The notes under the pieces are model-generated. The model worked only from the letters and a program-made list of their open reading frames with translations, searched no databases and was not told where the DNA came from. This document shows positions 9,046 to 18,746 of a DNA stretch of 64,000 nucleotides, piece by piece (within the stretch, counting starts at the first letter, position 1; each line of letters starts with the position of its first letter). The stretch lies in NCBI GenBank assembly GCA_964636495.1, contig CAZWSL010000013.1:18652-82651 (forward strand). The letters run 5' to 3'. The position numbers were made by a program, and so were the translations under genes. This DNA is from Desulfobacula sp964636495 (lineage in GTDB: Bacteria > Desulfobacterota > Desulfobacteria > Desulfobacterales > Desulfobacteraceae).

Positions 9046-9267
9046 ATGGATAAAAAAAAACTTTCGGCAGCAATGTCTGCAGTATTTGCTTATATCAAAA
9101 CATCTGAAGAGGCTGCAGCTTTTAACGCTGCTCAATCTTTGGAGCCTGTGGAAGAAGTTGAATCTCATATGCATAGAATCATGCAGCCAGGTAATATATG
9201 GGGGATTTCAGGACGTCAGGCGCATATGCAGAGCAATACAATGATGCAGATGAGAGTGTTTAAATAA
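9046..9267 (+). CDS. Small carboxyltransferase/decarboxylase accessory subunit
   Basis: This 73-residue protein lies between the 12S-type and 5S-type subunits, 10 bp after the first and 36 bp before the second. The ATG at 9046 is chosen over one at 9016 because it has GGAAG just upstream and the earlier one lies inside the preceding gene. The C-terminal IWGISGRQAHMQSN pattern resembles the short GRQ.QMQ tails of small subunits of biotin-dependent decarboxylases and carboxylases. There is no membrane segment, unlike OadG. It probably helps assemble the complex; this is inferred from position and the tail motif. Confidence 0.7.
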   Translation: MDKKKLSAAMSAVFAYIKTSEEAAAFNAAQSLEPVEEVESHMHRIMQPGNIWGISGRQAHMQSNTMMQMRVFK

Positions 9268-9303
9268 AAAGCTGTTAATAATAAAATAATCAGGAGAAAA
9301 TCA

Positions 9304-11325
9304 ATGAGTGAACATAATCAGGTAAAAAAAGTTGAAATGAATTATGCCAAAGACAGACCTAAAGCAGAAAATCCGCTGCTGGTTGAAGATATTTCACTTC
9401 GGGACGGGCACCAGTCTCTTTTTGCAACAAGGGGAAGAACAGAAGATATGATTCCGGTTGCAGAAAAAATGGATGAGATCGGTTTCTGGGCTGCAGAGGT
9501 GTGGGGTGGTGCAACTTTTGATGCCATGCACAGATTTCTTGGTGAAGATCCATGGGAAAGGCTTAGAACCCTTAAAAGATATTTCAAGAAGACAAAACTG
9601 TCTATGCTGCTGCGTGGACAGAATCTTGTAGGATATAGAAACTATGCAGATGATGTGGCAAAACTGTTTGTCAAAAAAACCGTTGATAATGGAATGGATA
9701 TCTTCAGAACATTTGATGCTTTAAACGATTATCGCAATTTTGAAACTGTTGTACCTGTTATTAAAGAGTGCGGTGCCCATTTCCAGGGCTGCATCTGCTA
9801 TACTCTGACCGAACCCAGACTTGGCGGTGATGTTTATAATATTGACTACTATATCCAAAAGGCAAAAGATCTTGAAGATATGGGAGCTGACAGCATCTGT
9901 GTGAAGGATATGGCAGGACTCTTGGCACCGTATGATGCCTATGAACTTGTAAAAGCCTTGAAGGAGAATGTCAAACCATTGATTCATCTCCACAGTCATT
10001 TTACTTCTGGCATGTCTTCTCTGACCCATTTAAAAGCCATTGAAGCAGGTGTTGATATTATTGATACCTGTATGACTCCCTATGCATACAGGACCTCCCA
10101 TGCAGCACTGGAACCCTTTGTAATGACACTTCTTGGAACAAACAGGGATACGGGTTTTGATATACATGCCCTTGCTGAAATTAATGAGATTTTTGAAAAA
10201 GATGTTATGCCCAAGTACAAACACCTGCTTGATGACAGCAAAATTTCTATTATTGATATCAATGTTCTTTTACACCAGACACCGGGCGGCATGCTGTCAA
10301 ATCTGGTCAATCAGCTGAAAGAGATGGATGCTCTTGACAAAATTGATGAAGTTTACAAACAGCTTCCAAAGGTGAGAAAAGAGCTTGGTCAGATTCCACT
10401 GGTCACTCCGACAAGCCAGATTGTTGGGACACAGACTGTTAATAATGTCCTTTTTGATACACCTGATGATCGATACAAAATGATAACAGCCCAGGTAAAA
10501 GATCTCTGTTACGGATTATATGGAAAAACAAGCGTACCCATAGACAGTGATGTACAGAAAAAAGCGCTCAAAGGATATGACAGAGGTGAAGAGCCAATTA
10601 CATGCCGGCCTGCCGCAGTTCTGCAGCCGGAACTTGAAAAAGCTGCTCAAGAGATTGGAGATCTTGCCATCGATGATGAAGATCTTATTGTTTATGCTCT
10701 ATTTCCTGTTACTGGTAAAAAATATCTGATGCAGAAATATGGTAAGGAGCAGGTGCCGGAAAGCTTAAGACCCATTACCCTTGATGATGTTGAAAAACAG
10801 GATCAGATGATTGAAAAAGCCAGAAAAGGTGAACTGGTAGAAAAAACCAGTCTGGAAACTGCCCCTGAAAAAAGTGAGAATTCAAGAACATTTAACGTTT
10901 TTGTCGATGGTGAATATTTTGAAGTCGGTGTTGATGAGGTGGGGGGCAGTCCTGTTATTACTTATGCAGCACCCCAGGCTGCACCGCCGGCACCGGCACA
11001 GGCTCCTGTCCAGCCAGCACCGGCAGCAGCTTCTCCAGCCCCTGCACCGGAAAAACCAGAGAAAGAGCCGGAACCTGCTCCAGAACCGGTACCAGAGCCT
11101 GTTTCTTCATCTGGAACTTCTGTTTCAGCTCCCATGCCAGGCATGGTCATAAAATATGAAAAAAATGTTGGTGATCCGATTAATGAGGGTGAAACCATTG
11201 TTGTCATAGAAGCGATGAAAATGGAAAATGCGCTTCCTTCACCGGCAAGCGGTGTTGTAAAAGCTATAAATTTCAAGAGCGGAGATTCAGTTGCTAAAGG
11301 AGAAACACTTGCTGTAATCGAATAG
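9304..11325 (+). CDS. Carboxyltransferase 5S subunit fused to biotinyl carrier domain (OadA/PycB-like)
   Basis: This protein catalyses carboxyl transfer between pyruvate/oxaloacetate and its own biotin. The 673-residue protein has a TIM-barrel carboxyltransferase domain (about 15-300) with LRDGHQSLFATR, the lysine in CVKDMAG that is carbamylated in the family, and metal histidines in HLHSHFTSG. A conserved PYC/OADA domain follows (about 320-500). A Pro/Ala/Glu linker (about 555-600) leads to a biotinyl domain with the biotin lysine in EAMKMENA near the C-terminus. In Propionibacterium the 5S and 1.3S transcarboxylase subunits are separate chains; here they are one. The missing OadB partner suggests transcarboxylase, not a Na+ pump. 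Confidence 0.85.
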   Translation: MSEHNQVKKVEMNYAKDRPKAENPLLVEDISLRDGHQSLFATRGRTEDMIPVAEKMDEIGFWAAEVWGGATFDAMHRFLGEDPWERLRTLKRYFKKTKLSMLLRGQNLVGYRNYADDVAKLFVKKTVDNGMDIFRTFDALNDYRNFETVVPVIKECGAHFQGCICYTLTEPRLGGDVYNIDYYIQKAKDLEDMGADSICVKDMAGLLAPYDAYELVKALKENVKPLIHLHSHFTSGMSSLTHLKAIEAGVDIIDTCMTPYAYRTSHAALEPFVMTLLGTNRDTGFDIHALAEINEIFEKDVMPKYKHLLDDSKISIIDINVLLHQTPGGMLSNLVNQLKEMDALDKIDEVYKQLPKVRKELGQIPLVTPTSQIVGTQTVNNVLFDTPDDRYKMITAQVKDLCYGLYGKTSVPIDSDVQKKALKGYDRGEEPITCRPAAVLQPELEKAAQEIGDLAIDDEDLIVYALFPVTGKKYLMQKYGKEQVPESLRPITLDDVEKQDQMIEKARKGELVEKTSLETAPEKSENSRTFNVFVDGEYFEVGVDEVGGSPVITYAAPQAAPPAPAQAPVQPAPAAASPAPAPEKPEKEPEPAPEPVPEPVSSSGTSVSAPMPGMVIKYEKNVGDPINEGETIVVIEAMKMENALPSPASGVVKAINFKSGDSVAKGETLAVIE

Positions 11326-11519
11326 TTAAAAGCGCTCAATGGCAGTTCAATATCTGCTGTATGAAATTTCAGGAAACCTGTTTTCCAGGGAGTACCTTTA
11401 ATAAATATATGGCAGATATTAAAAATTAAAGTTTGAAATGTGAATCTGTATCCTGGAATGGATATAGTCCTTATATGAGTTTGGTGGTTTTAAGTAAAAA
11501 CTGCAGATGGAGATTAAGA

Positions 11520-12197
11520 ATGACCTTTGAAACAAGAGAAGAACTTCTTGAAAAATATGTAAAAATGGATAAGCCGGAATGCCCTGACTGCGGCTGTAAA
11601 ATGTCATTGTGGGAGGTCCCGCCTATTAACTTCAGTGATGGATTGGGGTGGGGATCCCCATTTTTGTTTGTATGTTTTAATGATGACTGTTCAAGTTATA
11701 AAAAAGGGTGGGAGCATCTTGATGACACTATGTCGACAACTGCATCCTACAGGTGCTATGTTGAACCCGGACAGAATAATTTTGAGTATATGCCTGTGTT
11801 CAGCCCGATGGGAGCCCAGGGCGGAAAACTGGACGATGAGGTTCTTATCCGTGAGGAGGCAAAAAGGGAACTGCTGAAAAAGACATTTTCAATTTTAACA
11901 GATTACTATATCTCAAAGGACTGGGATGAAATTTTAAAGATTTGTCTTGATCCCAGTATACCTCCAAAAGCACGTCTGAAAGCAGTTCAGATGATAGGAG
12001 AAATCGGCGGTATTGAGGCAATAGAGCATTTGCTGAACCACAAATTTCCAACTCCGGTTCTGCAGGAGAATGTTAATAATGCTGTAAACCAGCTTCATGA
12101 AAGGCATTTTACCCGTGAATGCCCTTTTTGTGCAGAGATTATTAAAAAACGGGCTACGCTTTGCATGCACTGCAATAAAAAGGTGTCAAAAGCATAG
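11520..12197 (+). CDS. Zinc-ribbon protein with helical-repeat middle, function unknown
   Basis: No specific function is recognised. The 225-residue protein has an N-terminal zinc-ribbon pair (CPDCGCK near residue 18 and CFNDDC near residue 50) and a C-terminal zinc ribbon (CPFCAEI...CMHC). Between them a helical segment (about 115-190, PPKARLKAVQMIGEIGGIEAIEHLL) resembles one or two HEAT-type repeats. The frame is open from 11433, but the ATG at 11520 has GGAG seven bases upstream and begins just before the first zinc site. It is probably a small cytoplasmic adaptor or nucleic-acid-associated protein (inference). Confidence 0.6.
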   Translation: MTFETREELLEKYVKMDKPECPDCGCKMSLWEVPPINFSDGLGWGSPFLFVCFNDDCSSYKKGWEHLDDTMSTTASYRCYVEPGQNNFEYMPVFSPMGAQGGKLDDEVLIREEAKRELLKKTFSILTDYYISKDWDEILKICLDPSIPPKARLKAVQMIGEIGGIEAIEHLLNHKFPTPVLQENVNNAVNQLHERHFTRECPFCAEIIKKRATLCMHCNKKVSKA

Positions 12198-12306
12198 ACT
12201 GAAATATTATAATCCATTGTAAAATGCCTTGAATATTTGCTTTAGTTTATAAATTTCCATATAATATTCAAATGAGATTTTATCGGATTAACAATAAGGA
12301 GAAGCA

Positions 12307-12807
12307 ATGACACAACCTGATAATTTTTTAAGGGACAAACATATACTTGCTGTTGATGATGAGAAAGATATCATTGAAACCATACAGGAAATTCTGATTG
12401 ATACCAAGGTGGATTCTGCCCTTGATTATGAAACAGCCTCAGCAAAAATTTCCAGGACTCAATATGACCTTGCCATCCTTGATATAATGGGTGTAAATGG
12501 AATTAAACTTCTTGAAGAGTGTGTGTCAAGAAATATTCCTGCAATAATGCTTACCGCTAATTCAATGAACCCAGATTCCCTTGTGGAATCCATAAAAAAA
12601 GGCGCTATCTCCTATCTTTCCAAAGAGCATTTAAGTGAGCTTGATTCATTGATCAATGAGTTGCTGGGTGCCAAGGAAGAAGGCAGACAGACCTGGAAAC
12701 TGCTGTTTGATAAATTAGGCAGCTATTTTGACAAACGCTTTGGTAGAAACTGGAAAGATGATGACAGGGAATTCTGGGAAAAGTTTAATAAAACGCATTA
12801 TATGTGA
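12307..12807 (+). CDS. Response regulator with short non-DNA-binding tail
   Basis: This phosphoacceptor protein belongs to a two-component system. Residues about 11-125 form a receiver domain: acidic pair in AVDDEKD, phosphoacceptor aspartate in LAILDIMG, threonine in AIMLTAN and lysine in SYLSKE. The remaining roughly 45 residues (GRQTWKLLFDKLGSYFDKRFG and a Trp-rich end) do not resemble a DNA-binding, GGDEF or EAL output domain. It may act by protein contact. No histidine kinase is adjacent, so it is an orphan here. It is convergent with the export operon, with only 6 bp between stop codons. A well-placed AAGGAGAAGCA lies before the ATG. Confidence 0.8.
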   Translation: MTQPDNFLRDKHILAVDDEKDIIETIQEILIDTKVDSALDYETASAKISRTQYDLAILDIMGVNGIKLLEECVSRNIPAIMLTANSMNPDSLVESIKKGAISYLSKEHLSELDSLINELLGAKEEGRQTWKLLFDKLGSYFDKRFGRNWKDDDREFWEKFNKTHYM

Positions 12808-12813
12808 TATTGG

Positions 12814-13987
<1,174 letters not shown>

Positions 13988-13998
<11 letters not shown>

Positions 13999-14656
13999 GG
14001 ATCATCCCGTCCTCCATTCTGACATAGCCTTTGCACAGCCTTGCAATGGTCATATCATGGGTGATGACAAAAATGGTAGTTCCATCTTCATGGTTCAGGC
14101 GAATAAATAGTTCCATGATCTCCTGTCCTACCTGGTTATCCAGGGCTCCTGTGGGTTCGTCTGCCAGAATGATGGATGGCTGTCCCACAAGTGCCCGGGC
14201 AATGGCCACTCTCTGCTGTTGACCACCGGACAATTCCGTTGGCCTGTGGTCTGACCGATCCAGCATTCCAACTTTGTCAAGAACATTTTGTGCTGCCTTT
14301 TGGCGATCCATTTTTGGAATGCCCCTGTACACCAGGGGGAGAGCTACATTTTGCAAGGCTGTCAGCCTGGAGAGAAGGTTGAACTGCTGAAAGACAAATC
14401 CGATTTTTTTGTTCCGGATTTCAGAAAGGGTATTGTCGCTCAGGTCGGCCACCCGTTTGCTGTCCAGGTAGTAGGAACCTGCAGTGGGAGTATCCAGAAG
14501 GCCGATGATATTCATGAGGGTGGATTTCCCACAACCCGACTGACCGACAATGGATAAAAGATCTCCGCTGTTAATGGTCAGGGTGGCCCCTTTAAGTACT
14601 TCCACTTTCACCGGGCCCATGTGGTAAGATTTATATATTTTGTTCAGTTCAATCAT
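13988..14656 (-). CDS. MacB/LolD-type ABC transporter ATP-binding protein
   Basis: This ATPase powers the adjacent permease. The 222-residue protein has Walker A GQSGCGKST near residue 38, the Q-loop in FVFQQFNLLSRL, the signature LSGGQQQRVAIARAL, Walker B IILADEPTGALD and the switch histidine in VITHD. It is the short LolD/MacB class. Its end overlaps the permease start by 11 bp, and it starts 30 bp after the PAS-fusion protein, so the genes form one transcript. This block looks richer in G+C by eye than most neighbouring genes. Confidence 0.9.
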
Positions 14657-14686
14657 TATTTTTTTGATTTTTTTTATTTCAATGCC

Positions 14687-16450
14687 TTACTCATCGGTTC
14701 CCGGCATGAAATATACCCGGTCTCCTCGCTCCAGTCCTTTCAGGATTTCCACTGCATTCAATGTGGTTATACCAGTGGTAACCTCGACTTGTCTTATTTT
14801 GATGCCCTCCATGATCTTTACCCATTTTTTATTGTCCCTTATCTCCACGGCTGCCAGGGGAATCATTAATGCTTTTGGGTTGTCATAGACAACAATTTCA
14901 AGATTTGTGGACATGCCCAGGCGGATCTTTTTCTGCTGCTCCTGGGTCAGACGGTCAATGGCTACCCCCACGGCGAACATGGGCCTTTCCCCGTCCTTGG
15001 ATACAGCATTGGAGGCTATATGGCGGACATTACCGGTCAGGGAAAGATCTGCAAAGGCATCCCCTGACACATTGACCTTCTGGCCAAACCGGATTTTGCC
15101 AATATCGATCTCATCCACCCTGGCTTTGATTGAAAAACCGTCCAGATTACCGATACTTATGAGAACATCTCCCTGTGAGACTGACATTCCAGGTTCCACA
15201 TCTTTAAATTCTTTGTCTCCATCCCGGCCTTTGGATCGTTTTATGATGATGCCGGATACCGGAGCATGAATCGTGGACAGATCCAGTTTTTTCTGGAGAT
15301 CTTCAAGATTTGTTCTGGCATTGGCAAGTTCCATCCTGGCAATATCCAGATTCTCCTTGCTTGCCTGATAGAGTATCGAGTCCAATGCCTCCTTTGATGC
15401 GATTAAATCGAGCTGCTGATTGGTGTACTCAGATTGAGCGGATTGAAACTCAGACCTGGAAACAATCCCCTTTTCAAACAGAATCCGGCTCTCTTCAAGT
15501 TTTCTTTTGGAGGAATCCAGGCTGTTGCCTGCTTTTGTAAAGGAGCGCTTTGCAGTTGAAACTTCTGAACTTTTTTCCCAATCCATGAGCTGTTTGAAAT
15601 TCTGTTCAGCCTTGATGTATGAAGCCTTAGCCTCTCTGAAACTTACCATAAGTTTGTCCGTATCCATGGCAATCAGCCGATCTCCCTTATCTGCCTTTTC
15701 ATCATAAACAAAAAATATTTCCCTGATTTTGCCGTCAAAAGGAGCCATAATATAAATTTCTTCCAATGGAGCTACAAAACCGGAAAGGGAAACAGAGGAT
15801 GTTAGAGGCTTAACCATGACCTCGGCAGCTCTCATGCCGGCTCTCTGTTCTTCTTGTTTCTCCCTTAAAAACATTGTGCCGGATAAGACATCCTGGTTCC
15901 ATAGATAATAACCTGTTCCTGAAAATCCCAGAATCACAATAAAGGTAATAAAGAGTTTGATCCATTGCACTTTTTTCAAAGCTGATTCCAGTTGTTTATT
16001 TGTTTCTTCTGCCTTGATAAAAGCCTTTCTGAGCTGGAGATTCAGGGCTTTTTCCTTTTCACGGCTTTTGGTGATTTCCGTAATGTCATTGAATACAACC
16101 ACCACCCCTGCATCCCTGCCAGCATCATCAGCACCTGCCTTTAAATAGGAAGTTGCCACGGATAATACCCTTGAACTGCCATCTTTCAGGATATAATCTA
16201 CTGTAGAGGTCTTGCCTACCCCGGCATCATAGACTGCATCCAGGATAGTCTGGCAAAAAAGATCGTTGCCTTCCATCTCCACCATAAAAACCTGGCCAAA
16301 GGGCTTGTCCCTGACCGTATCCGCTTTCATTCCCAATATCTGTGCAGCCGGATTGTTGAATAAGGTGACAATGCCCTGGGGATCCAGTGCCATCACCCCT
16401 TCATTCATACTTTCTATGATACGCTGGTTAAAGGCTATTGTTCCGGCCAT
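14687..16450 (-). CDS. PAS domain fused to HlyD/MacA-type membrane fusion protein
   Basis: This 587-residue protein joins a sensor domain to an efflux adaptor. Residues about 7-126 are a PAS domain (IIESMNEGVMALDPQG, later VVVFNDITEITKSREKEKAL). Residues about 127-160 are a charged coiled coil, and 163-183 a single membrane segment (LFITFIVILGFSGTGYYLW). From about 207 on it is a MacA-like adaptor with split lipoyl halves (MAPFDGKI near 236, THAPVSGIIIKRS-like half near 395), a long helical hairpin between them and C-terminal beta domains. Normal MacA proteins have only a short cytoplasmic tail. The ATG lies inside the tolC-like gene (16-bp overlap), so translation is coupled. The PAS ligand or redox signal is unknown. 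Confidence 0.85.
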   Translation of the reverse strand: MAGTIAFNQRIIESMNEGVMALDPQGIVTLFNNPAAQILGMKADTVRDKPFGQVFMVEMEGNDLFCQTILDAVYDAGVGKTSTVDYILKDGSSRVLSVATSYLKAGADDAGRDAGVVVVFNDITEITKSREKEKALNLQLRKAFIKAEETNKQLESALKKVQWIKLFITFIVILGFSGTGYYLWNQDVLSGTMFLREKQEEQRAGMRAAEVMVKPLTSSVSLSGFVAPLEEIYIMAPFDGKIREIFFVYDEKADKGDRLIAMDTDKLMVSFREAKASYIKAEQNFKQLMDWEKSSEVSTAKRSFTKAGNSLDSSKRKLEESRILFEKGIVSRSEFQSAQSEYTNQQLDLIASKEALDSILYQASKENLDIARMELANARTNLEDLQKKLDLSTIHAPVSGIIIKRSKGRDGDKEFKDVEPGMSVSQGDVLISIGNLDGFSIKARVDEIDIGKIRFGQKVNVSGDAFADLSLTGNVRHIASNAVSKDGERPMFAVGVAIDRLTQEQQKKIRLGMSTNLEIVVYDNPKALMIPLAAVEIRDNKKWVKIMEGIKIRQVEVTTGITTLNAVEILKGLERGDRVYFMPGTDE

Positions 16451-17973
16451 TTGTCGTATTCCTTATTATAGTCTATTTTCCAGGTATCAAGGGTGGTACC
16501 TATAATCGTATCCAGGGAAGTCAGTGCGTTGAGATAGGCAATTTTTGCGTTAAGTTCATTATTCAGGATGTCAACCAATTCATTTTGAAAAGAGAGAACT
16601 TGAAAATTGGTTGTTCGCCCAACTGTCAGTTTTTCTTTTTCTACAGCCAGTTTTTTTTTTGACAGGATCCTGGAGCGTTCAGCCATGCGAACCTGCTTAA
16701 GCCGGGTTTCCACTTCACGAACCGCATCGCTGACCTCCAGTTCAATGTTCTGTTCAATCTCTTCTTTGGAAATTTTAGCCTGCTTCAAGGCTGTTGTTGC
16801 TGCAATCAAGCTTTGTTCCCGTGTCAAATCTCCGTACAGTGGAATACGAAGATTAAGTCCCACCTGCCAGGATTCGGAATTTGTATTATTTTCAAACCGC
16901 TGATTTTTGTCTGCAGCTGAATATCTGCCCACAAAATCAAGATTCCATTTCATATTATCCCGGGCCAGGATCACTGATATTTCAGCCTTTTTCAGGTCCA
17001 TAACTGCATTGAGGTAGTCAGCTCTGTTTTTGAATGCCATTTTCAGACAATTTTCCAGATCTGGATGCACCGCAGAGAGATCAGTTTCTTCAATGGGACG
17101 TATCCGGGTATTTCTATCAAGATCCAGAATCTTAAGCAGTTGGATCCTGGCATTATCTAGGCCGTTGAGCGCAGTTTCATAGGAAAATTCCTGATTAGCC
17201 AGATCTGATTCATTCTGGATGATTTCGTTGGCCGGCATACGCCCCATGGAAATGAGAAGTTTGTTAACCTCCATGTTAGCTTTTGACTGCTCTACGGACA
17301 TCCTTATGATATCAAGCTGACGAACGGTCTGTGCATAATTCCTAAAGGCCTGAATTGTCTCATTTACCACTGAAATTATTGTGTCGCGCATACTCAGCAG
17401 ACTGGATTGTTCCCTCATCCGGGCCAGGGTTACGGATGCAGTATTCACATTAATGCCAAAACCTTTGAGCAGGGGCTGGGTGAAATCTATTTGCCAGGTA
17501 TTGTCTCTGGTCCACTCTTCAAAGGTGGTATTGGTATCTGAAAACTGATCAGATCTGTTCCAGGAAAAGGTGAACGCTCCGCCGGTTTTGACAGGTTTTA
17601 CCACTTCTATACTTGAGTTAATACTCCTGTCCGTAGTTGTGGTTCTGTCTTCCCCGCCTTTGGTCCGGGTCTTTGAACCTGACATGGCCGGACTTGAGTT
17701 TAAGGTTATATCAGTATTGAATTTATCTTCAGCCACATTGAGATCAAATTTCTCAACTACCCGGTTCAGGTAGGCACTCTTTACTGTCCTGTTTGAACGA
17801 AGCGCAACAGTGATAGCCTCTGGCAGGGTAAGTTCCATGGAAGGTGTCTGGGTTCCAGGGAAGTAAGCGGTATTGGCAGTGACAGCCAAAATTGGGAGAG
17901 GCCTGGCTGACTGTATCAGCACGGTTAAAAACAGTAAGCCACAATAAAGCAAATACGATCTTGCGTTCTGCAT
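16435..17973 (-). CDS. TolC-family outer membrane efflux protein
   Basis: This is the outer-membrane channel of the export system. The 512-residue protein begins with a hydrophobic signal segment (YLLYCGLLFLTVLIQ), followed by MELTLPEAITVALRSNRTVKSAYL, the characteristic start of the OEP repeat. Long helical repeats follow, including a second half with ALKQAKISKEEIEQNIELEV and YLNALTSLDTIIGTTL near the end. It is first in the operon; its stop lies within the PAS-adaptor gene. The ribosome binding site is weak. Length and repeat pattern match TolC/OEP proteins. Confidence 0.87.
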   Translation of the reverse strand: MQNARSYLLYCGLLFLTVLIQSARPLPILAVTANTAYFPGTQTPSMELTLPEAITVALRSNRTVKSAYLNRVVEKFDLNVAEDKFNTDITLNSSPAMSGSKTRTKGGEDRTTTTDRSINSSIEVVKPVKTGGAFTFSWNRSDQFSDTNTTFEEWTRDNTWQIDFTQPLLKGFGINVNTASVTLARMREQSSLLSMRDTIISVVNETIQAFRNYAQTVRQLDIIRMSVEQSKANMEVNKLLISMGRMPANEIIQNESDLANQEFSYETALNGLDNARIQLLKILDLDRNTRIRPIEETDLSAVHPDLENCLKMAFKNRADYLNAVMDLKKAEISVILARDNMKWNLDFVGRYSAADKNQRFENNTNSESWQVGLNLRIPLYGDLTREQSLIAATTALKQAKISKEEIEQNIELEVSDAVREVETRLKQVRMAERSRILSKKKLAVEKEKLTVGRTTNFQVLSFQNELVDILNNELNAKIAYLNALTSLDTIIGTTLDTWKIDYNKEYDKWPEQ

Positions 17974-18164
17974 ATAAAAAATTTCTCTGAGACGTTATGA
18001 CAACCTTGGCTATAAGATCAATCAACTGCTATGTGACAGATTTGGGACGACTTTATTGATAATATACAGCATCAATGTTCAGCCGGTTTATATCTTTTTA
18101 TCATGTTTTATAAAGATTACACTATTATCTACCACCCGGGCAGACAATCATAATGTTTACAACC

Positions 18165-18554
18165 TCAGCCGCCGCCGCTGTTTTCATCTTTTGTCCGGTC
18201 AAACATGTCATAGCATTTGACATGCTTCCACTTGTTACCTTGTTTTTCTTCGCACTTGTGAATAGTCAGGCGTGGTTTGTAGTCAGCCTTTTTTTGTCTT
18301 TTGCTGCTAAAATATTTTCTTACATTGGTTCCATCATTGCTATTCACTAATACCCGGATCTTGTGATTTTTCAGATTCTTCAGTCCGATACATCCTGTTG
18401 ACATCCCTCCCCAACTAGATTTACACTCCAAAAACCAGCCATTGTCTTTCCATTCACATCCTCTGCCCGCATTGCACTGGGCAGTCAACAAAAAGAAACA
18501 TGCAGAAAATGCAAAAACAGAAACAATTTTTTTGTAAAACCTTTTTATTTTCAT
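18165..18554 (-). CDS. Small exported cysteine-containing protein, function unknown
   Basis: I do not recognise this 129-residue protein. It has a basic N-terminus and a hydrophobic signal (VFAFSACFFLLTAQ), with likely cleavage near AQCNA-GRG; the -1 Gln before the first Cys makes a lipobox unlikely. The mature part is about 100 residues with five cysteines (GCEW, LECKSS, STGCIG, HKCEE, VKCYD), many lysines and a GGG tail, consistent with a small disulfide-containing periplasmic or secreted protein. GAGGT six bases before the ATG supports the start. It lies alone between the tolC-like gene and the TRAP cluster. Confidence 0.6.
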   Translation of the reverse strand: MKIKRFYKKIVSVFAFSACFFLLTAQCNAGRGCEWKDNGWFLECKSSWGGMSTGCIGLKNLKNHKIRVLVNSNDGTNVRKYFSSKRQKKADYKPRLTIHKCEEKQGNKWKHVKCYDMFDRTKDENSGGG

Positions 18555-18674
18555 AATATTACCTCATCATAATAGGCATAAATGCTTTTCTGCCTTTTGT
18601 CAATAAATAGAAAAGAGTTTTTTATAGTTGTTTGAGCTTTTTCTTACAAAGAGTGAATCGTTGATGAAGAGCCT

Positions 18675-18739
18675 GCCGGTAACACCGGCCTGCCGCGGGT
18701 TGCAGATATAAACCCACCGGTTGATGCCGGTGGGTTTAT
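18675..18739 (-). terminator. Tandem G+C-rich hairpins downstream of the TRAP cluster
   Basis: Two inverted repeats stand just past the dctM stop. One has arms GCCGGT/ACCGGC with a three-base loop (18675-18689). The other has perfect 13-bp arms ATAAACCCACCGG and its complement with a six-base loop (18708-18739). They probably end or stabilise the minus-strand cluster transcript. There is no clear U-tract on that strand, so intrinsic termination is not certain. Confidence 0.55.
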
Positions 18740-18746
18740 GGTCTTT

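Noticed and set aside
10962..11339. 125-codon minus-strand frame inside the 5S-biotinyl gene
   Set aside because: It is antisense to the Pro/Ala linker and consists of Gly/Ala/Ser low complexity. It is a shadow of the real gene.
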